From contig CALMFL010000167.1 of NCBI GenBank assembly GCA_937862595.1, positions 1 through 6,099 of the forward strand: DNA of 6,099 bases, in the 5' to 3' direction. Of this stretch, positions 1 through 5,934 are shown one piece after another. A program made the translations under genes and the position numbers. Each line of letters begins with the position of its first letter. The stretch's first letter is position 1. The notes beneath the pieces were generated by a model, which had not been told where the DNA came from, did not search any database, and saw only the letters and a list, made by a program, of their open reading frames with translations. Source of the stretch: an uncultured Fidelibacterota bacterium (GTDB lineage Bacteria > Fidelibacterota > Fidelibacteria > Fidelibacterales > Fidelibacteraceae).

Positions 1-1
1 C

Positions 2-634
2 CTGATCATGGCCCACGGCGATGACAAGGGACTTATCCTCCCTCCGAAACTCGCTCCCTACCAGGTCGTGATCGTTCCCATCTACCGCGACGAGTCCAGC
101 AAGTCCGCGGTGACGGACTATGTCAATAAGATCACCCGCTCGCTGGGATCCCTGAACGTGCGTTTTCACGTCGACACGCGGGAAACCCTTTCACCCGGGT
201 ATAAATTCAACGACTGGGAAATGAAAGGCGTCCCCCTGCGCGTGGAAGCCGGCCCGCGGGATGTCGAGAACGACAAGCTTGTCGTCGTACGCCGGGATAC
301 CGGTGAAAAAACCCTGCAGTCCCGGGAGTCCTTCCTGGAATCCGTCTGCGGCTTGCTCGACACCCTGCAGGACAGCATGTATAGGAACCGCCTTGCCTTC
401 CGTGACGAAAATACGCGGGACATTTCAAGCTATGACGAACTGAAGGCCGCAACGGCCGACGGCGGTTTTGCCCGCGCATACTGGGACGGAAGCGGCGATG
501 ACGAACGGACGATCCAGGAAGAGACCAAAGCGACGATCCGCTGCATTCCGTTCGGGCAGGATGGCTCTGAAGGCACCTGTTTTTATACCGGGAGGAAGAC
601 CGCCCGGCGGGTCATCATTGCAAAGGCCTATTGA
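2..634 (+). CDS. proS: Prolyl-tRNA synthetase, archaeal/eukaryotic-like type 3, C-terminal part (5' end outside window)
   Basis: Class II aminoacyl-tRNA synthetase that charges tRNA-Pro with proline in the cytoplasm. The frame is already open at base 2, reading L-I-M before MAHGDDKGLILPP, so the Met at base 8 is internal and the start lies upstream. That opening segment is the conserved end of the ProRS catalytic core. Next comes the anticodon-binding domain (APYQVVIVPIYR... through FNDWEMKGVPLRVEAGPRD), then the extra C-terminal domain found only in type 3 enzymes, ending IIAKAY with the characteristic terminal Tyr. In zinc-binding relatives this last domain carries two Cys pairs. Here the first pair is replaced (WDGSGDDE) and only one Cys of the second remains (GTCFYTG), so zinc binding is probably lost, as I recall for FCB-group homologues. 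The editing domain of classical bacterial ProRS is not visible in this part. The stop is TGA at 632-634. Family assignment is secure; the full length is unknown. Confidence 0.96.
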   Translation: MIMAHGDDKGLILPPKLAPYQVVIVPIYRDESSKSAVTDYVNKITRSLGSLNVRFHVDTRETLSPGYKFNDWEMKGVPLRVEAGPRDVENDKLVVVRRDTGEKTLQSRESFLESVCGLLDTLQDSMYRNRLAFRDENTRDISSYDELKAATADGGFARAYWDGSGDDERTIQEETKATIRCIPFGQDGSEGTCFYTGRKTARRVIIAKAY

Positions 635-677
635 TCCTGCCGTTTGTGCCGCGAAAAGGGCTTATTTTTAAAATATT
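635..677 (+). other. Short proS-recO spacer with A/T-rich leader and no usable Shine-Dalgarno
   Basis: This 43-nt gap ends in an A/T-rich run just before the recO ATG. The only purine-rich SD-like stretch (AAGGG, 656-660) lies 17 nt from the start, too far for normal use. The decamer TAAAATATTA at 669-678 recurs upstream of dnaB. If TAAAAT (669-674) were a -10 box, transcription would begin at or after the recO ATG, so it more likely acts as an unstructured A/U-rich translation leader. I see no convincing terminator hairpin, so recO is probably co-transcribed with proS. Confidence 0.45.
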
Positions 678-1421
678 ATGCTGAAAAATACACACGCATT
701 CGTCCTGAAGATCAATCCAAGCGGAGAATCTTCCGCGAACATCCATTGTTTTTCACGGGATTACGGCAAAATGATCCTGATAGCCAAAGGCGTGCGCTCG
801 GCAAAAAGTCCCTTCAAAGGATTGATCGAACCCTTCTCTCTCCTGAATGTCCATTTCAATGAAAAAAAGGACCGTCCCTACCAGTTCCTGGCCAATGCCG
901 AGTACCTCTGTCCGTTTACGCGCCTGAAGCAGAATCCCGAAGCCATCCTCTACGGATCGGTCATTCTTGAGATCCTGTACAAAGAACTCGAGGAACAGCA
1001 GAACATCCCCTTGTTCGACCTGATCCACGGGGTGCTGAACGCCATCGAAAGCGGCGTGCCGCCGAAAATGGCGCACTGGCATTTCCTTCTGCGTTTCATG
1101 GAGATCGAAGGCCAGACCTTTGACACCGGCGCCTGCCATCAGTGCGGGGCGCCCCTGACAGAGGGATCTTTCCTTCCCCGTTCCGGCCGCCTTCACTGCG
1201 AGGACTGCCGGAGCGAAACTTCCGGTCCCTGGGAACTTGAAGCACCCCTTGTGTCGTTACTTCAGGTGTTGTCGGCAGGCATTCCGGAAAAACTCCCCGA
1301 TCTTGCCGCCGACCCGGAAACCGGCACCCTGATAAACCGGATCCTGTGGAATGCGCTTGCGGCGAGATTCGATTCCTGCAGAACCCTGAGATCCGTTGAC
1401 ATACTGAGAAAGGTTTTATGA
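678..1421 (+). CDS. recO: DNA repair protein RecO (recombination mediator)
   Basis: RecO works with RecR (and RecF) to load RecA onto SSB-coated single-stranded DNA during gap and break repair, and it also anneals complementary strands. The 247-residue length is normal for the family. The N-terminal OB fold (about 1-80) opens with the usual pattern, HAFVLKINPSGESSANIHCFSRDYGKMILIAKGVR. An all-helical middle includes LLRFMEIEGQTFDTGACHQCG. A Cys4 zinc finger is complete: C153 and C156 (CHQC), C174 and C177 (CEDC). The end, TLRSVDILRKVL, is also RecO-like. This start is chosen because the next Met (residue 32) would remove most of the OB fold, although no good SD precedes it. The stop overlaps the start of the rhomboid gene (ATGA, 1418-1421), which suggests translational coupling. 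Confidence 0.95.
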   Translation: MLKNTHAFVLKINPSGESSANIHCFSRDYGKMILIAKGVRSAKSPFKGLIEPFSLLNVHFNEKKDRPYQFLANAEYLCPFTRLKQNPEAILYGSVILEILYKELEEQQNIPLFDLIHGVLNAIESGVPPKMAHWHFLLRFMEIEGQTFDTGACHQCGAPLTEGSFLPRSGRLHCEDCRSETSGPWELEAPLVSLLQVLSAGIPEKLPDLAADPETGTLINRILWNALAARFDSCRTLRSVDILRKVL

Positions 1422-2248
1422 ATTATTATCGTTTTCAACTGCGCCGGCATCTTACGCCCGGCATTCGTTTCCTGCTTATCGGCAACGCCGCCATTTTCCT
1501 GATCGGTCTGCTGCTTCCCCAGCTGAACCGCTATATGATCGTTTACGGCGGCCTCGTTCCCGAGTTGTTCCTGAAAAGCTTCTTTCTCTGGCAGCCGGTG
1601 ACCTATATGTTCCTTCACGGGGGATTCATGCACCTGTTCTTCAACATGTTCGCCCTGTGGATGTTCGGGACGGAACTTGAGCGCCAGTGGGGAACGAACT
1701 TCTTTCTGAAATTCTATTTTATCAGCGGGATCGGGGCCGGGATACTCTCCGCGGTGATCCAGCCCGCTTCAACGATCCCGATCATCGGGGCATCGGGTGC
1801 GATCTACGGGATCCTGCTCGGCTTCGCGATGATGTACCCCGACCGCATCATTTATCTGAATTTTCTCATTCCGATGAAGGTCAAGTATTTTGTCATGCTC
1901 TTCGCCGCCATCGAGCTTTTTGCGTCCATGGGGGGCGGAAGCCTGCGCGACGGGGTAGCACACATCACCCACCTGTCGGGGATGATATTCGGCTACCTTT
2001 TCCTCTTATGGACGCAGCATCGCAACGGCTCAAAGCGAAAGCGGAAGAAGATCCGCTTCGCTCCCGGTTCCAAAACCAGGGACCTCAGCGGCAAACCCCC
2101 GAAAAGCACGAAGGGGGAAGATGAAAAGGAACTGGACGAGCTGATGGACCGGATCGCCCTGAAGGGCTACGACAGTCTCACGGAAGAGGAAAAAATGCGC
2201 CTGCTGGAACTGAGCTCACGCTTCCGTAAAAACGGCCCCGAAGCGTGA
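1418..2248 (+). CDS. Rhomboid-family intramembrane serine protease with cytosolic C-terminal tail
   Basis: Inner-membrane protease that cleaves transmembrane substrates within or near the bilayer; the substrate here is unknown. About six membrane segments are visible: roughly 16-36, 57-83, 95-117, 122-140, 155-170 and 180-198. The active site is complete. H72-x3-N76 in segment 2 forms the oxyanion region, S126 in GASGAIYG is the nucleophile, and H185 in HITHLSG is its partner. After the last segment a basic stretch (SKRKRKK, 205-211) marks a cytosolic stop-transfer region. A charged tail follows, ending DELMDRIALKGYDSLTEEEKMRLLELSSRFRK. It resembles the small C-terminal domain (DUF6576 from memory) on rhomboids of FCB-group bacteria. 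The start overlaps the recO stop by 4 nt, with AAAGG (1409-1413) as a close SD inside recO. The residue pattern fits an active protease rather than a pseudoprotease. Confidence 0.95.
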   Translation: MNYYRFQLRRHLTPGIRFLLIGNAAIFLIGLLLPQLNRYMIVYGGLVPELFLKSFFLWQPVTYMFLHGGFMHLFFNMFALWMFGTELERQWGTNFFLKFYFISGIGAGILSAVIQPASTIPIIGASGAIYGILLGFAMMYPDRIIYLNFLIPMKVKYFVMLFAAIELFASMGGGSLRDGVAHITHLSGMIFGYLFLLWTQHRNGSKRKRKKIRFAPGSKTRDLSGKPPKSTKGEDEKELDELMDRIALKGYDSLTEEEKMRLLELSSRFRKNGPEA

Positions 2249-2270
2249 TCCCGGTCACGTAAAGTTTCAC

Positions 2271-2291
2271 TTATCCACATTTTTATCCACA
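2271..2291 (+). promoter_or_regulatory. Two perfect DnaA boxes in tandem upstream of dnaB
   Basis: The consensus DnaA box TTATCCACA occurs exactly at 2271-2279 and again at 2283-2291. Both are in the same orientation, separated by TTT, giving a 12-bp repeat interval, just over one helical turn. Head-to-tail boxes at this spacing suit cooperative DnaA-ATP binding. They are followed by an A/T-rich stretch that runs to the dnaB start. I found no further box with a full or near match on either strand of this gap. The most likely role is DnaA control of dnaB operon transcription; a role within a replication origin is possible but needs more boxes than I can see. The match to the consensus is directly visible, while the function is inferred. 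Confidence 0.82.
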
Positions 2292-2390
2292 CGCAACTGC
2301 TTGTTTCTAAAATATTAATCGTATTTTCCTTTTTTTTGCAAATAACATCCCTTAACTTTTTGATATTAATTTCTTTCATATGAGGCTATC
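2292..2390 (+). promoter_or_regulatory. A/T-rich leader/promoter region of the dnaB operon
   Basis: By hand count about three-quarters of bases 2292-2380 are A or T, in sharp contrast to the GC-rich genes around it. It contains a T8 run (2330-2337), the octamer ATATTAAT twice (2312-2319 and 2363-2370), and TAAAAT at 2308-2313 as a possible -10 element. The DnaA boxes would then sit at or near the matching -35 position, which has no good hexamer of its own. A GAGG at 2382-2385, 5 nt before the ATG, is the probable ribosome-binding site and supports the dnaB start. The low duplex stability would also suit a DNA unwinding element. Promoter position is uncertain. Confidence 0.5.
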
Positions 2391-3767
2391 ATGACCGACA
2401 AACAAGACATCACCCGCATACCCCCGCAATCCGTTGATTCCGAAAAAGCCGTTCTGGGCTCGATGATGCAGGATGACATCGCCGCCAGCCGTTCGCTGGA
2501 GCTGCTGAACGAAAGCTGTTTCTATCTGGATGCGCACAAATTCATTTTCCGGGCGATGAACGAACTCTACGCAAAGCATCAGCCCATCGACCAGCTTTCC
2601 GTGGTGGAAAAACTGGCGCAGATGAAACTGCTGGACGATGCGGGGGGCGCCGCCGTGATCGCGGACCTGATCAACCGCGTCCCGTCCGCCGCCAACATTG
2701 AATATTACGCGAACATCGTCAAGGAAAAATATATTCTGCGGACGATCATCAAAACGTCCAACGACATGATTGACAAGGCTTTTTCGGAAAACGAGGAGAC
2801 CGATGCCATTCTCGACAACGCCCAGCAGCAGATCTTCCAGCTCAGGGAGAACAGCGCCTCCCAGGATTTCGTCGACATGAAAAGCATTTTGCGTCCGACC
2901 GTCGAGCATATCGAGACCCTGTCCCAGCACAAGGGAGACGTCGTGGGGATCCCCTCCGGCTTTAAGAAGTTCGACATGATGACGAACGGGTTCCAGAAAT
3001 CGGACCTGATCATCATCGCCGGAAGGCCTTCCATGGGCAAAACGGCGCTGGCGCTCTCGATGCTCCGGAACATGTCGCTGGATCACGACAAGCATGTCGG
3101 TTTCTTCTCCCTGGAAATGTCCCAGGAAGGTATCGCCATGCGTTTGCTGAGCATGGAAAGCGGCATTGACCATCAAAAGCTCCGCCGCGGAAAGATCCCG
3201 CCCCCGCAATGGCAGTTCCTGATCGGGGCCGCCGCCAAGATCAATGATGCGCATATTTACTTTGATTTCTCGCCCAACCTGAACGTTCTGGACATGCGAA
3301 GCCGGGCACGGCGGCTGAAAAGCCGCGTCGGTCAGCTGGACATTATCTTCGTCGATTATCTGCAGATCGCCCATGCGAACATCAACCGCAACGACAGCCG
3401 TCAGCAGGAAGTGGCCATGATCAGCCAGCAATTAAAGGCGCTGGCAAAGGAAATGAACATTCCGGTCGTCGCCCTTTCCCAGCTGAGCCGCGCGCCCGAA
3501 CAGCGCGGCGGGGACAGCCGGCCCAAGCTGTCGGACCTTCGCGATTCCGGCGCCATCGAACAGGACGCCGATATCGTCATGTTCATCCACCGTCAGGAAT
3601 ACTATTCAAAAAGTCCCGATGACGCGGGAAAGGGTGAGATCATTATCGCAAAACACCGGAACGGTCCTACCGGCGGCGTCAACCTGACCTTCAAGGACAC
3701 CATCGTGCGTTTCTTCGACGCACCCTTCGAAACCTACGCCGACGAAGCCGAAGAAGGAGCTTTCTAA
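2391..3767 (+). CDS. dnaB: Replicative DNA helicase DnaB
   Basis: Hexameric 5'-3' helicase that encircles the lagging strand at the fork, unwinds DNA using ATP and recruits primase DnaG. The 458 residues match the usual length. The N-terminal helical domain (about 9-110) starts with PPQSVDSEKAVLGSMMQD and carries the primase-interacting fold; a linker helix follows at about 115-185. The RecA-like domain contains Walker A (GRPSMGKTA, 211-219), the catalytic Glu in SLEM (E242), Walker B (IIFVDYLQ, D322), the sensor Gln in ALSQLSR (Q364) and the arginine-finger region KHRNGPTGG (421-429, R423). No intein interrupts the P-loop or the SQLSR region, both known insertion sites. The start follows GAGG by 5 nt. 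The TAA stop is 6 nt before rel in the same frame. Two DnaA boxes lie about 100 bp upstream. Confidence 0.97.
   Translation: MTDKQDITRIPPQSVDSEKAVLGSMMQDDIAASRSLELLNESCFYLDAHKFIFRAMNELYAKHQPIDQLSVVEKLAQMKLLDDAGGAAVIADLINRVPSAANIEYYANIVKEKYILRTIIKTSNDMIDKAFSENEETDAILDNAQQQIFQLRENSASQDFVDMKSILRPTVEHIETLSQHKGDVVGIPSGFKKFDMMTNGFQKSDLIIIAGRPSMGKTALALSMLRNMSLDHDKHVGFFSLEMSQEGIAMRLLSMESGIDHQKLRRGKIPPPQWQFLIGAAAKINDAHIYFDFSPNLNVLDMRSRARRLKSRVGQLDIIFVDYLQIAHANINRNDSRQQEVAMISQQLKALAKEMNIPVVALSQLSRAPEQRGGDSRPKLSDLRDSGAIEQDADIVMFIHRQEYYSKSPDDAGKGEIIIAKHRNGPTGGVNLTFKDTIVRFFDAPFETYADEAEEGAF
3755..3759 (+). promoter_or_regulatory. AGGAG Shine-Dalgarno inside the dnaB 3' end, distant from the rel start
   Basis: AGGAG lies within the last codons of dnaB (Glu-Gly-Ala) but 14 nt ahead of the rel ATG, beyond the usual 5-9 nt. 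There is no closer SD. The in-frame dnaB TAA at 3765-3767 rules out an upstream rel start. Ribosomes ending dnaB would stop 6 nt from the rel ATG, so rel probably relies on termination-reinitiation aided by this site. Confidence 0.5.
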
Positions 3768-3773
3768 CCCGCC

Positions 3774-5921
3774 ATGAATCCCGAGATCCCACAGCATTTC
3801 CCCAAAGACTTCGACGTCCTTCTGGAAACCGTCAAAGGCTACAACAACAGTTATCAGGCGGACATTCCCCTTCTTTGGAAAGCCTACTGCTTTGCCGAGG
3901 AAGCGCACAAGGAACAGTACCGTCAGTCCGGAGAACCCTATTTCCGGCACCTTTATCATACGGCGCTGATCCTGGCCGAGCTGAACATGGATACCGCGAC
4001 GATCTGCGCGGGTTTTCTGCATGATATCCTTGAGGACACCAATATCCCCGAAGAAGTGGTCATTAACGAATTTTCAAAACAGATCGTGCAATTCGTCAAG
4101 GGCGTCACCAAGATTGGCGGGATCAAGTTCCAGAGCGAACAGCAGGAGCAGGCGCAGAATTTCCGGAAAATGCTCCTGAGCGTGGCGGACGATATCCGGG
4201 TGATCATCATCAAGTTCGCTGACCGGCTCCATAACATGCGGACCCTTCAGGCGCTTCCCGAGAAAAAGCAGCGCCGGATAGCCCTGGAAACCCGCGACGT
4301 CTATGCACCCCTCGCCCACCGTCTCGGCATGTACCGGATCAAAATGGAAATGGAGGACCTGGCCCTCAAATATCTGGATCCCGAGATCTATCAGGAGCTT
4401 GACGAGCGCATCACCGCACAGAAAAAACGCTATGAGCATGATATCGAGGATTTTGTCTCCCTGATCAACACCTACCTCAAAGAAGAAAATATTGCCGCCC
4501 GGGTGTTCGGAAGGATCAAGAACTACAATTCCATTTACAATAAAATGATCCGCCAGAACCGTCCGCTTGAAGAAATTTTCGACATTCTGGCGATCCGGAT
4601 CATCGTTGATTCCATCACCCATTGCTATTCCGTCCTGGGTATCGTCCATCAGAAATTTACGCCGATCACCGAACGCTTCCGCGATTTCATCGCCACGCCG
4701 AAATCGAACGGCTACCAGTCCGTTCACACGACCGTCATCGGTCCCAAAGGCATCCCCATTGAGATCCAGATCCGTACGGACGAAATGGATAAAACGGCCG
4801 AGGTCGGGATCGCCGCCCACTGGAAGTACAAGGAATCCGGAGAAGCGGACGAGCTGGACCATCATATCCAGTGGCTCCGCGACCTGATCGATATCCTGAA
4901 GAACGACACCAAGGATGAGGAATTCCTGGAGACGCTGAAGATCGACCTTTTCAACGACGAGATCTTCGTCTTCACGCCCAAGGGAGACCTGATCAAACTT
5001 CCCCTGAACGCCACCGCGCTGGATTTCGCCTTTGCGGTCCATACCGAGGTCGGATTCCGCTGCATCGGCGCCAAGGTCAACGGAAAGATCGTCTCCCTGA
5101 ACTCAAAATTGTCCAGCGGCGACCGTATTGAGATCATCACCTCGAGCAGCCACAACGTCAGCTACAACTGGCTGCGCTTCGTCACGACGAACCGCGCGAA
5201 ACACCGCATCCGCCGCTGGCTGCAGCGTCACGAGTTCGAGCAAAGCATCAAGCTGGGAGAAGAGATCCTCGACAAGGAGATGCGGAAAGCCAAGCTCAGC
5301 TCCAAGATCAAGGATGTCAAATCCCGTTTCGCCGATTTCGGCTTTGATACGGTGAACCTCTTCTATCAGTCCATCGGCAAAGGCGAGCTCACCGTCAAGC
5401 ATATCCTGACCGAACTCTATCACAAGGAAGAAGATCAGGCCCTGCCGGAAGATACGGCGCCCCTGCTGAAACAGTACCGGTCAACGAACGGGATCAGCGT
5501 CAGCGGATACGAGAACATGCTGGTCCAGCTGGCCAAATGCTGCAACCCCCTCCCCGGCGATGAGATCATCGGCTTCATCACGCGCGGCCGCGGGATTTCC
5601 GTGCACCGTTACGACTGCAGGAACATCCCCAATCTCGAGGAAGAAAAGGACCGTTTCATCGACGTGAAATGGCAGGTAAAGGCCGGGCGCACCTTTGTCA
5701 GCAGGATCAAGATCATCGGCGAGGACCGACCCAACCTGATCTACGACGTATCTCAGGTGATCCACGATCTGCACACCAACATGCTGAGCATCAATTTCAC
5801 GGTCGAGGGCAAGCTGGCGCGCGGCCAGGTCGCCGTCCTGGTCGAAAGCCTGAAACACGCGGAGCACATCATTCAAAAACTCAAGAATATCCCCGGGGTA
5901 TTAACGATAGACAGAACATAA
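3774..5921 (+). CDS. rel: Bifunctional (p)ppGpp synthetase/hydrolase, RelA/SpoT (Rel) family
   Basis: Makes the alarmone (p)ppGpp from ATP and GDP/GTP on starved ribosomes and hydrolyses it otherwise, controlling the stringent response. At 715 residues it has the full long-RSH layout. The HD hydrolase domain (about 35-190) keeps its metal ligands: H59, H83-D84 (HDILED) and D150 (FADRLHN). The synthetase domain (about 240-350) has D270 (IFDILAIR), GYQSVH (Y314) and E330 in EIQIRT. The TGS domain spans about 393-456 (IFVFTPKGDLIKLPLNATALDFAFAVHTE, shown in parts). A zinc-finger/CC domain shows C589-C590, H611 and C615, and an ACT domain runs from about 641 to the end. RFRD (301-304) matches the basic RxKD class of bifunctional enzymes rather than the acidic ExDD of monofunctional RelA. 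With the intact HD site this predicts both activities. It lies 6 nt after dnaB and 13 nt before the HU-like gene. Confidence 0.97.
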   Translation: MNPEIPQHFPKDFDVLLETVKGYNNSYQADIPLLWKAYCFAEEAHKEQYRQSGEPYFRHLYHTALILAELNMDTATICAGFLHDILEDTNIPEEVVINEFSKQIVQFVKGVTKIGGIKFQSEQQEQAQNFRKMLLSVADDIRVIIIKFADRLHNMRTLQALPEKKQRRIALETRDVYAPLAHRLGMYRIKMEMEDLALKYLDPEIYQELDERITAQKKRYEHDIEDFVSLINTYLKEENIAARVFGRIKNYNSIYNKMIRQNRPLEEIFDILAIRIIVDSITHCYSVLGIVHQKFTPITERFRDFIATPKSNGYQSVHTTVIGPKGIPIEIQIRTDEMDKTAEVGIAAHWKYKESGEADELDHHIQWLRDLIDILKNDTKDEEFLETLKIDLFNDEIFVFTPKGDLIKLPLNATALDFAFAVHTEVGFRCIGAKVNGKIVSLNSKLSSGDRIEIITSSSHNVSYNWLRFVTTNRAKHRIRRWLQRHEFEQSIKLGEEILDKEMRKAKLSSKIKDVKSRFADFGFDTVNLFYQSIGKGELTVKHILTELYHKEEDQALPEDTAPLLKQYRSTNGISVSGYENMLVQLAKCCNPLPGDEIIGFITRGRGISVHRYDCRNIPNLEEEKDRFIDVKWQVKAGRTFVSRIKIIGEDRPNLIYDVSQVIHDLHTNMLSINFTVEGKLARGQVAVLVESLKHAEHIIQKLKNIPGVLTIDRT

Positions 5922-5934
5922 TTTGGAGAATATC

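Noticed and set aside
2243..2260. Hairpin at the end of the rhomboid gene as a terminator (GCGTGAT / GTCACGT around CCCG)
   Set aside because: The stem is only about 7 bp with two G-T pairs, overlaps the stop codon, and is followed by AAAGTTTCAC rather than a T run. It is too weak to call an intrinsic terminator.
2330..2337. T8 run read as the tail of an intrinsic terminator
   Set aside because: No GC-rich inverted repeat precedes it; the sequence before it is itself A/T-rich.
2351..2362. Bacteroidota-type promoter (TAnnTTTG with upstream TTG)
   Set aside because: TAACTTTTTG is close, but it does not fit TAnnTTTG without an extra base, and I cannot set it apart from the general A/T richness of the region.
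3021..3050. Intein in the DnaB P-loop
   Set aside because: DnaB is a frequent intein host, but the P-loop (GRPSMGKTA) and the later SQLSR region are uninterrupted and the protein has normal length.
2376..3431. Long antisense open frame (351 codons) opposite dnaB
   Set aside because: It lies entirely over the conserved dnaB coding sequence, has no recognisable domain and a shadow-like composition rich in His, Val, Asp and Gly, as expected from the complement of a GC-rich gene.
4074..5042. Long antisense open frame (322 codons) opposite rel
   Set aside because: It mirrors the HD and synthetase region of rel, has no family features of its own, and shows the same shadow composition.
3774..5921. 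Synthetase-only RelA with a dead hydrolase domain
   Set aside because: H59, H83, D84 and D150 are all present, and the synthetase carries a basic RFRD motif rather than ExDD, so a bifunctional enzyme is the better reading.
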